Assembly (NCBI GenBank): GCA_051877275.1
Contig: JBJEIS010000200.1
Location: 1-6,902 of the forward strand
DNA from: RUG11462 sp051877275
Lineage (GTDB): Bacteria; Bacillota; Clostridia; Oscillospirales; Acutalibacteraceae
Direction of reading: 5' to 3'
Length of the DNA: 6,902 nt
The notes beneath the pieces are model-generated. The model made no database searches, had not been told where the DNA came from, and worked only from the letters and a program-made list of their open reading frames with translations. A program made the translations under genes and the position numbers. Shown here in pieces: positions 1-4,833 of this stretch; the stretch's first letter is position 1; every line of letters begins with the position of its first letter.

Positions 1-1
1 T

Positions 2-670
2 GATTTTTATGAAATTCTTAAAGATTCTAAAGATATTGTTTCTGATGTTATGATGATTGCGAAAGAGAATATTCTTTCACACAAGCGTATTATTTTCGGC
101 GGTGACGGATACTCAAAAGAGTGGGAAAAAGAGGCTGAAAAAAGAGGTCTTGTAAATCTTAAAACCACTCCTGAAGCTGTTGCAAGACTGCTTGATGATA
201 AAAATGTCAGAGTTTTTGAGCGCTTCGGTGTATTTACCAAAGCTGAGCTTGAAGCAAGACATGAAATTTATATGGAGAATTACTGCACAACGATTTCAAT
301 TGAGGCACTTACAATGATTGATCTTGTTAAAAAAGAAATCATCGGCTCGGTGCTTGATTATGAAGCCTCGCTTGCTGAATTGGTTGAGTCGAAAAAAGCT
401 ATTGGAATAAGCTGTGCTTTAGAAACAAATCTTCTTTCAAAAATTTCAGTTCTTGCCGATTCAATGGGCAAAAAGCTTGAAAATCTTGAAAACGCGGTAT
501 TAGGGGCAAAAGAGCCTCGAAGCACAGATGAAAAAGGAATGTATTACAGAAAAGTTATCTTTACAGCAATGCAAGAATTAAGAATTGTAGTTGACGAGCT
601 TGAAACTCTTGTTGATGCAAAATATTGGCCTTTGCCGTCTTATACCGAGATGCTTTTCAGCGTAATTTAA
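2..670 (+). CDS. glnN: Type III glutamine synthetase, C-terminal part (5' end outside window)
   Basis: The reading frame is open from base 2, the first complete codon, to TAA at 668-670. It gives 222 residues with no need for the internal ATG at 50. The sequence matches the C-terminal third of GSIII, a roughly 700-residue enzyme that makes glutamine from glutamate, ammonia and ATP in the cytoplasm. Recognisable family stretches are FGGDGYS followed by EWEKEAEKRGL, KTTPEAV, the helical NYCTTISIEALTMIDLVKKE, and the terminal YWPLPSYTEMLF. Catalytic residues lie upstream of the window and cannot be checked. The segment is mostly helical, as expected for the GSIII-specific C-terminal region. A strong terminator lies 5 bp after the stop, so this gene ends its transcription unit. 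The family is seen directly from sequence; the symbol follows Bacteroides/Ruminococcus usage. Confidence 0.9.
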   Translation, partial: DFYEILKDSKDIVSDVMMIAKENILSHKRIIFGGDGYSKEWEKEAEKRGLVNLKTTPEAVARLLDDKNVRVFERFGVFTKAELEARHEIYMENYCTTISIEALTMIDLVKKEIIGSVLDYEASLAELVESKKAIGISCALETNLLSKISVLADSMGKKLENLENAVLGAKEPRSTDEKGMYYRKVIFTAMQELRIVVDELETLVDAKYWPLPSYTEMLFSVI

Positions 671-674
671 ACTT

Positions 675-709
675 AAAATCCGTATCGCAAAAGCGATACG
701 GATTTTTTA
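675..709 (+). terminator. Intrinsic terminator of glnN
   Basis: A perfect inverted repeat of about 12 bp (ATCCGTATCGC pairing with GCGATACGGAT) has an AAAA loop and is followed at once by a run of T at 703-708. It starts 5 bp after the glnN stop codon. The A residues before the stem also pair with the T run, so it could work in both directions, but no gene on the opposite strand needs it. Confidence 0.93.
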
Positions 710-717
710 TACTTTTA

Positions 718-746
718 TTGACTTTTGGACTGTTTTGTTTTAAAAT
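718..746 (+). promoter_or_regulatory. Sigma-A type promoter of rnpB
   Basis: TTGACT at 718-723 and TAAAAT at 741-746 are separated by exactly 17 bp, each one mismatch from the housekeeping consensus. The predicted start, about 6-8 bp downstream, falls at 752-754. That coincides with the first base of helix P1 of the RNase P RNA (753). The agreement between promoter geometry and RNA 5' end supports both calls. Confidence 0.85.
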
Positions 747-752
747 AATAAA

Positions 753-1089
753 GCGAGTAAATTTTACGGTCGCGCTTGAATTTTTTCAAGTGAGGAAAGT
801 CCGAGCATCACAGAGCAGGATAACGGCTAACGGCCGCCGGAGGCGACTCCCGGGATAGTGCAACAGAAATAAACCGCCTGTGTTTTACAGGCAAGGGTGG
901 AAAGGCGAGGTAAGAGCTCACCGACGCGGTGGTAACACAGCGTGCCATGTAAACCCTATCCGATGCAACGCTGACAAGGGGCTATGCATTTGCTCGATGC
1001 TACCCTGAAAAGCGGCTTGAGGCAGACGGTAACGTCTGTCCCAGATAGATGACCGTACACGACAGAACTCGGCTTACAGATTTACTCGC
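753..1089 (+). ncRNA. rnpB: RNase P RNA, class A (M1 RNA)
   Basis: This is the catalytic RNA of ribonuclease P, which removes 5' leaders from pre-tRNAs together with the RnpA protein. The ends are set by helix P1: GCGAGTAAAT (753-762) pairs perfectly with ATTTACTCGC (1080-1089), giving about 337 nt. Conserved core blocks are present in order: GAGGAAAGTCCG at 792-803, CAGAGCAGGATAAC at 811-824, GCAACAGAAA around 860-869, GGTAAGAGCTCACCG at 909-923, GGTAACACAGCGTGCCA from 931, CCAGATAGATGACCG at 1041-1055, and ACAGAACTCGGCTTACA at 1062-1079. The order and spacing match the E. coli-like class A fold rather than the Bacillus class B fold. Unusually, the P15 hairpin (977-1006) lacks the GGU that normally binds the tRNA 3' CCA. 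Several short reading frames cross this locus and are not genes. Confidence 0.97.
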
Positions 1090-1107
1090 ACTTTTTTTGA
1101 AATTTAT

Positions 1108-1128
1108 GCAGCGTTTCGCTGCTTTTTT
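1108..1128 (+). terminator. Intrinsic terminator of rnpB
   Basis: GCAGCG (1108-1113) pairs with CGCTGC (1117-1122) around a 3-base loop and is followed by six T. It sits 18 bp after the mature RNA end; another T run (1092-1098) directly follows P1. The next gene begins only 15 bp after the T tract, so some read-through is likely needed for rlmD. Confidence 0.82.
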
Positions 1129-1143
1129 ATTAAGGAAAGATTT

Positions 1144-2349
1144 ATGAAGAAGAACGAAAAAGCAGTAATGCAGATTGTTGATTATTCTACCGATGGTTTC
1201 GGCATTGCAAAAGCGCCTGACGGAATGACGGTTTTTATTCCGGGCGGCGCTGTCGGCGATATAGCCGAAGTGCTGATTGTAAAAGAATTAAAAAAATTCT
1301 GCTTTGGTAAAATAATTGAAATAAAAGAGCCTTCAACCGACAGAGTATTACCGGATTGTGAGGTTTTTTCGCGTTGCGGAGGCTGTTCTTACAGACATAT
1401 CGATTATAGTGCCGAGCTTAAAGCTAAGCAAAAGCGAGTTGCTGATGCTGTATCACGCATAGGAGGGATTGATACTCCTGTAAATCAGGTGTTGAGTAAT
1501 AACAAAATAACCCGCTATCGCAATAANNNNNNNNNNNNNNNNNNNNNNNNNNNNNNNNNNNNNNNNNNNNNNNNNNNNNNNNNNNNNNNNNNNNNNNNNN
1601 NNNNNNNNNNNNNNNNNNNNNNNNNNGTAATAAACGGCGAAAGATTGCCTTTTACAGACGAATTGATTGAAAAGCTAAAGGCGCTTGAATATGTCAGCGG
1701 CGCAGTTCTTAATATTAATACTAAAAAGACCAATGTAATTTTAGGCGATAAATGCAAAACGCTTTTCGGTGATGAGTTTATTATTGATTCATTGCTGGGA
1801 GTAAAGTTTAAAATTTCACCTCTAGCATTTTTTCAGGTTAACCGTGAGATGACTGAGGTGCTTTATAAAACTGCCGCAGACTTTGCCGAGGTTAAGGGTA
1901 AAACGGTATTGGATTTATTCTGCGGAGCAGGTACAATAGGGCTGACAATGGCTAAAGATGCAAAAAAGATAATCGGAGTTGAAATTGTACCGCAGGCTAT
2001 AGAAAATGCAAAGGAAAATGCAAGACTAAACGGAATTAAAAATGCCGAGTTTATCTGTGATACTGCGGCGAATGCCGCAAAAATCCTTTATGATAGAGGT
2101 ACTCATGCAGATGTTGTTATACTTGACCCGCCGAGAAAGGGCGCAACGCCTGAGCTTATAGATACAATTTGCAACGGATTTTCACCGAAAACTGTAGTTT
2201 ATGTTTCTTGTGACCCTGCAACGCTCGCGCGAGATTTGAAAGTCTTCACAGAATACGGTTATAAGACAGAAAAAATTCAGCCTGTAGACTTGTTCCCTAG
2301 AACCGCACACGTTGAGACGGTTTGTTTGTTGACTAAAGTGCAGAATTAA
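1144..2349 (+). CDS. rlmD: 23S rRNA (uracil-C5)-methyltransferase, RlmD/RumA family, interrupted by an assembly gap
   Basis: This enzyme transfers a methyl group from SAM to C5 of a uridine in 23S rRNA (U1939 in E. coli). Residues 2-60 form a TRAM RNA-binding domain. Cys72, Cys78 and Cys81 (C-x5-C-x2-C) are three ligands of the family's 4Fe-4S cluster; the fourth Cys normally lies in the part lost to the gap. The SAM motif VLDLFCGAGTIGL, the DPPRKG motif and the catalytic SCDPATLARD (Cys356 in gap-inclusive numbering) are intact, as is the C-terminal TAHVETVCLL with the conserved Glu. The ATG has AAGGA at 1132-1136, 7 nt upstream. The gapped frame gives 401 residues, about 50 short of the usual 450, so the real gap is probably larger than 100 bp. 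Family members also modify U747 or U54 of tRNA; which site applies cannot be decided here. The last codons overlap a 17-bp repeat. Confidence 0.93.
   Translation: MKKNEKAVMQIVDYSTDGFGIAKAPDGMTVFIPGGAVGDIAEVLIVKELKKFCFGKIIEIKEPSTDRVLPDCEVFSRCGGCSYRHIDYSAELKAKQKRVADAVSRIGGIDTPVNQVLSNNKITRYRNXXXXXXXXXXXXXXXXXXXXXXXXXXXXXXXXXXVINGERLPFTDELIEKLKALEYVSGAVLNINTKKTNVILGDKCKTLFGDEFIIDSLLGVKFKISPLAFFQVNREMTEVLYKTAADFAEVKGKTVLDLFCGAGTIGLTMAKDAKKIIGVEIVPQAIENAKENARLNGIKNAEFICDTAANAAKILYDRGTHADVVILDPPRKGATPELIDTICNGFSPKTVVYVSCDPATLARDLKVFTEYGYKTEKIQPVDLFPRTAHVETVCLLTKVQN
1527..1626. other. Assembly gap of 100 N inside rlmD
   Basis: Exactly 100 consecutive N is the conventional placeholder for a gap of unknown length. 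The frame happens to stay in phase across it. By comparison with the usual RlmD length, about 85 residues normally separate the flanking YRN and VINGE motifs, while the placeholder allows only 34. The missing sequence is therefore more likely near 250 bp. That estimate rests on family knowledge, not a search. Confidence 0.97.
2315..2331 (+). repeat. 17-bp direct repeat, copy 1, at the 3' end of rlmD (putative att site)
   Basis: AGACGGTTTGTTTGTTG lies within the codons for ETVCLL near the end of rlmD and recurs exactly, in the same orientation, at 3845-3861. The two copies bracket the accessory segment with the SRA-like and Nudix genes. The sequence is T/G-rich but not a simple repeat. Confidence 0.85.
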
Positions 2350-2382
2350 ATTTATAAAATTGAAATTGTAGGAGGTAATAAT

Positions 2383-2508
2383 ATGTTAGTTGATTTCAAT
2401 GCTATAAAAGAAATAACGATACCAGGTATGAATAATGGAACAGGAATAATGACTGCAAAAATGTTTATGGGTAAGCAAGGCAAAATGTATACGACACGGA
2501 CACTGTAA
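2383..2508 (+). pseudogene. Probable remnant of a small cupin-domain gene
   Basis: A very good ribosome binding site (GGAGG at 2371-2375, 7 nt before ATG) starts a 41-codon frame ending in TAA at 2506-2508. The product begins MLVDFNAIKEITIPGMNNGTG and continues MTAKMFMGKQGKM. This resembles the N-terminus of single-domain cupins of about 105-115 residues in gut Firmicutes. The metal-binding HxH...H core and the rest of the beta barrel are absent, so this looks like a 3'-truncated copy that keeps its translation signal. It could instead be a short real peptide. The family match is from memory of cupin N-termini and is only moderately secure. It starts 33 bp after rlmD and lies inside the repeat-bounded segment. 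Confidence 0.45.
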
Positions 2509-2585
2509 TGAATGCAGATCATATCATGTTAATTCCCAATGACCATGTCCATGTGAAAGAAGAAAAACTAAATGAAATAGAGTGA
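2508..2585 (+). CDS. Small ORF of 25 codons, unknown, coupled to neighbours
   Basis: The ATG overlaps the TAA of the preceding frame by one base (TAATG), the usual arrangement for translational coupling. The frame ends at TGA 2583-2585, 7 bp before the next gene. The product contains NADHIMLIPNDHVHVKEEK, hydrophobic then charged and His-rich, ending in EIE. In the same phase the frame stays open upstream to 2475 (reading YDTDTV before the ATG). It may therefore be the 3' piece of a gene broken by a frameshift or deletion rather than a complete gene. I do not recognise it. It may serve mainly to deliver ribosomes to the next gene, whose own ribosome binding site is weak. Confidence 0.3.
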   Translation: MNADHIMLIPNDHVHVKEEKLNEIE

Positions 2586-2592
2586 TGATAAT

Positions 2593-3342
2593 ATGAATTT
2601 ATTGAATTTAAAAGTAAAACATAGTGTTTTTGGTGAAGGTGTTGTAATGAAGGTTTCGGGTAATTACATGACCGTCAAATTTGCTGTAAAGGAATCTAAA
2701 TTTGTTTATCCTGATTCTTTTGAGAAGTTCATTACTGCGGAGGACGCATCAATACAGGCTGCGATTATAGAAGAAATTACTGCTGCAAAAGTACAGCGTC
2801 AAACTGCAGAAGCAGTTCGTAAGTCAAACAAAGAACATCACACAGCAGATAATCAAGCTTCTTCCTCTACAAGAAATAGAATAAGTATTGAGGATGGGTT
2901 CGGATCCGATTACAACGTTAAGCATTTAGCAAAACAGCCTATTCTCACCTATCAACAGGTGGAAAAACAATTTGGAATAAGAATTGCTGGATTCGGTCGA
3001 GGAATTAACAGAACATCATCAACAGTAGTACTTATTTCATCAATAGATAAAAAGAAATCCGGTTTTGTGTATCATGATCATTGGACAAAACACGGCGATT
3101 ACATATATTCCGGTGAAGGAAAAACCGGTGATCAGCAGATGACTCTTGGTAATAAAGCAATTGTAGATGCAAAGCACGATGGAAAAGTAATACACTTATT
3201 TGTAAAATTTTCGCCGCAAGAATATTATTATCAAGGCGTATTCTCTTTGGTGGATTACACATATGAAGATGATAAAGATGAATCTGGCAATATCCGCAAA
3301 GAGTTTAAGTTCAGATTAAGAAAACAAGTTATAGAGGAATAA
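2593..3342 (+). CDS. Two-domain protein: VFGEG-type N-terminal module plus SRA/PUA-like domain
   Basis: The product is 249 residues with no signal peptide or membrane segment, so it is cytoplasmic. Residues 5-48 (KVKHSVFGEGVV, GNYMTVKF, KFVYPDSFEKF) form the small beta-rich module found at the ends of many uncharacterised Firmicutes proteins. Residues 50-100 are a polar, Ala/Gln/Ser-rich linker. Residues 118-245 resemble the SRA/PUA-like domain that accompanies HNH nucleases and helicases: FGIRIAGFGRGI, TVVLISS, the signature YHDHW followed by YIYSGEGKTGDQQ, LGNKAI, VHLF-like IHLFVKF, and YYYQGVFSLV. SRA-type domains read modified bases in DNA. No HNH or other nuclease motif is present, so it would be a reader or sensor. 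The ribosome binding site before ATG 2593 is poor, suggesting coupling to the small ORF upstream. A Nudix gene follows after 4 bp. The domain assignment is by motif resemblance; the function is inferred. Confidence 0.72.
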   Translation: MNLLNLKVKHSVFGEGVVMKVSGNYMTVKFAVKESKFVYPDSFEKFITAEDASIQAAIIEEITAAKVQRQTAEAVRKSNKEHHTADNQASSSTRNRISIEDGFGSDYNVKHLAKQPILTYQQVEKQFGIRIAGFGRGINRTSSTVVLISSIDKKKSGFVYHDHWTKHGDYIYSGEGKTGDQQMTLGNKAIVDAKHDGKVIHLFVKFSPQEYYYQGVFSLVDYTYEDDKDESGNIRKEFKFRLRKQVIEE

Positions 3343-3346
3343 ATTA

Positions 3347-3754
3347 TTGAAAACAATAAAAGTAGTAGCTGCAGTTATCTGTGATTCTTTAGAAATTACA
3401 ACTAAGATTTTTGCAACTGCCAGAGGATATGGACAGTTTAAAGGACAATGGGAATTTCCCGGAGGAAAGGTTGAAGTCGGAGAAACAGCCCAGCAAGCTC
3501 TAATAAGAGAAATACAAGAGGAACTTGCGGTAAAAATCAAAGTTGATGAATTAATTGATACCATTGAATATGATTATCCAACTTTTCATTTGAGCATGGA
3601 TTGTTATTTGTGCAATATAGAATTTGGAAGAATAGTTCTGAGGGAAGCTGAGGCTGCAAAGTGGCTTAATAAAGAAAATTTGCGTAGTGTTAATTGGCTT
3701 CCAGCAGATAGAGTGCTTGTTGACAAGATTGAAGAAATATCTTTTTTACATTAA
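3347..3754 (+). CDS. Nudix hydrolase, MutT/(d)CTP pyrophosphatase-like
   Basis: The product is 135 residues, the normal size for a single-domain MutT-type enzyme that hydrolyses nucleoside triphosphates to monophosphate and pyrophosphate. The Nudix box runs from Gly40 to Val62: G-x5-E46-x7-R54-E55-x2-E58-E59, followed by Leu-Ala-Val where the consensus has x-Gly-hydrophobic. All metal-binding acidic positions are kept. WEFPGGKVE, YDYPTFHLSMDCY and the C-terminal EAAKWL...VNWLPAD fit the group annotated as 8-oxo-dGTP or (d)CTP diphosphatases, which also act on modified pyrimidine nucleotides. The start is TTG at 3347, supported by GAGGAA (3334-3339) 7 nt upstream and by the conserved MKTIKVVAAV opening. 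It begins 4 bp after the SRA-like gene, so the two are almost certainly co-transcribed. The exact substrate cannot be told from sequence. Confidence 0.9.
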   Translation: MKTIKVVAAVICDSLEITTKIFATARGYGQFKGQWEFPGGKVEVGETAQQALIREIQEELAVKIKVDELIDTIEYDYPTFHLSMDCYLCNIEFGRIVLREAEAAKWLNKENLRSVNWLPADRVLVDKIEEISFLH

Positions 3755-3804
3755 AAATTGTAATGATAAGTGATTAGAAGACTTCATAATAAAGCAATTT
3801 GTAT

Positions 3805-3841
3805 GATTTTTAGAAAATCTGTGTGGTTATAAAAATCACAG
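3805..3841. other. AT-rich non-coding stretch with two small hairpins beside the repeat
   Basis: The 3755-3900 interval has no gene. It contains GATTTT (3805-3810) facing AAAATC (3814-3819), and TGTGGTT (3822-3828) facing AATCACA (3834-3840) with one G-U pair and a 5-base loop. These lie just before the second 17-bp repeat. They could be a weak transcription end for the SRA/Nudix unit or arm sites of a recombinase. No T tract follows, so a classical terminator is not supported. Confidence 0.3.
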
Positions 3842-3843
3842 TA

Positions 3844-3876
3844 TAGACGGTTTGTTTGTTGGTTAGTGAAAAATAA
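3844..3876 (+). pseudogene. Displaced 3' end of rlmD
   Basis: Read in the same phase as copy 1, the bases after the in-frame TAG at 3844 give TVCLLVSEK and then TAA at 3874-3876. This is a natural-looking RlmD C-terminus, while the intact upstream gene ends TVCLLTKVQN. The simplest reading is that this is the original end of rlmD, cut off when the segment between the repeats was inserted, and that the insert supplied a replacement end. It is too short to prove homology alone; the 17-bp identity is the main support. Confidence 0.6.
3845..3861 (+). repeat. 17-bp direct repeat, copy 2 (putative att site)
   Basis: This is an exact copy of 2315-2331 in the same orientation. Identity stops abruptly at both edges (2314 G versus 3844 T; 2332 A versus 3862 G), as for a recombination core rather than a longer duplication. 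Confidence 0.85.
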
Positions 3877-3900
3877 TTAAAATATAAGAAGGTAATTATT

Positions 3901-4803
3901 TTGAAAAAGATTTATTTAATGTTATTAACTGTAATATTTGTAATTTCATTTGTGGGATGCGGTGCAGAGAAGAATTCTGATAAGGAATCTAAAACTCCGA
4001 TTACATATTCTGATATTGCTTACGGAGAAGATGCGAACCAAAACCTTACCATGGTATTGCCTGAAAAAACAAATGCAAACGGCGGTGTGATACTTTTAAT
4101 TCACGGCGGCGCATGGGTTGAGGGCGATAAGTATAACGATTATACTAATGGGCTTATAAATAATTACTGGCAATCAGGTTATATTACAGCCACCATGAAT
4201 TATAGATTTACTTCCAAAAACATTGTTATCGATGATATGCTTTCTGATATAAAATCCGCTTTGAATTTTATAAAAAAACAAGCTGCTGATAATGGAATTA
4301 CAACAACTAAGGCAATGTTAGTCGGATGGTCATCCGGCGGTCATATGGCTGAATTGTATGCTTATTCAAGAGCAAACGACGCCGATATTGAAGTGGCTTG
4401 TGTTGTCGCATACAGCGGAATTGCCGATATTACTGATAAAAGCTTATACATAGATAATCCGCTTGATGATATTTTGAAGCGCCCTATGACCGATGTTGTA
4501 TCATGCCTTTGCGGATTTGAATTTGATTCAAACAGCATTTCAAACGCAGAGCCTTATCTGAAAAAAGCTTCACCGATTACTTACGTTGATACGGCTGTTC
4601 CTACCGTAATTTGTCACAGTGAAGCTGATACATATGTAAATTATCAGACAGCGGTAAGATTAAAGGAACAGCTGGATTTAAGAAAAATAGATAACTGCTT
4701 TATAGATTTTCCAACATCGGGTCATGACTTGTTGACTGATTCGGATAGTTTAGAGCTTTCGCATAAAAAGCTAATAGAATACGCAAAAAAATATTTAAAA
4801 TAA
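3901..4803 (+). CDS. Lipoprotein esterase/lipase, BD-FAE type alpha/beta hydrolase
   Basis: This 300-residue protein has a lipoprotein signal peptide: Lys-Lys at 2-3, a hydrophobic core at 4-18, and a lipobox-like FVGC with Cys20 as the lipidated residue. It should therefore be anchored outside the membrane. The hydrolase fold shows the oxyanion motif HGG (His68-Gly70) in LIHGGAW, the nucleophile elbow GWSSG with Ser144, an acid in SEAD (Asp243), and SGHD with His275, a complete triad. YSDIAYG near residue 36 and the NLTMVLPE start of the fold match bacterial feruloyl or acetyl-xylan esterase-like proteins. They remove ester groups from plant glycans, but the natural ester is not known here. 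The start is TTG at 3901 with AGAAGG (3887-3892) 8 nt upstream; no ATG gives a better signal peptide. The glycoside hydrolase gene follows after 30 bp. Confidence 0.88.
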   Translation: MKKIYLMLLTVIFVISFVGCGAEKNSDKESKTPITYSDIAYGEDANQNLTMVLPEKTNANGGVILLIHGGAWVEGDKYNDYTNGLINNYWQSGYITATMNYRFTSKNIVIDDMLSDIKSALNFIKKQAADNGITTTKAMLVGWSSGGHMAELYAYSRANDADIEVACVVAYSGIADITDKSLYIDNPLDDILKRPMTDVVSCLCGFEFDSNSISNAEPYLKKASPITYVDTAVPTVICHSEADTYVNYQTAVRLKEQLDLRKIDNCFIDFPTSGHDLLTDSDSLELSHKKLIEYAKKYLK

Positions 4804-4833
4804 GTATTAATCGAGCTTTATGGAGAAATTTAT

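Noticed and set aside
50..52. ATG at 50 as the start of a 206-residue glnN-like gene
   Set aside because: The frame is open to the window edge and the residues before it continue the family sequence. There is no ribosome binding site, so this is an internal methionine pair of a gene that begins upstream.
7..240. Open frame on the - strand inside glnN
   Set aside because: It is a shadow of the well-supported GSIII frame, with no ribosome binding site and no recognisable product. Similar minus-strand frames at 1515-1757, 3032-3262, 3316-3564, 5693-5944 and 5896-6081 are rejected for the same reason.
625..858. 77-residue open frame on the + strand
   Set aside because: It overlaps the end of glnN, the terminator, the rnpB promoter and the rnpB core, and its product is low-complexity and basic. 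It is a chance frame.
2593..3342. HNH nuclease function for the SRA-like protein, suggested by YHDHW
   Set aside because: The His-Asp-His-Trp stretch belongs to the SRA-like domain strand. The spacing and Asn/His pattern of an HNH site are absent, and so is a PD-(D/E)xK motif.
3856..3883. Possible promoter TTGTTG-16 bp-TAAAAT before the esterase
   Set aside because: The predicted transcript start (about 3890) would fall within the ribosome binding site at 3887-3892 and remove it, and the -35 is part of the repeat. Not supported as the esterase promoter.
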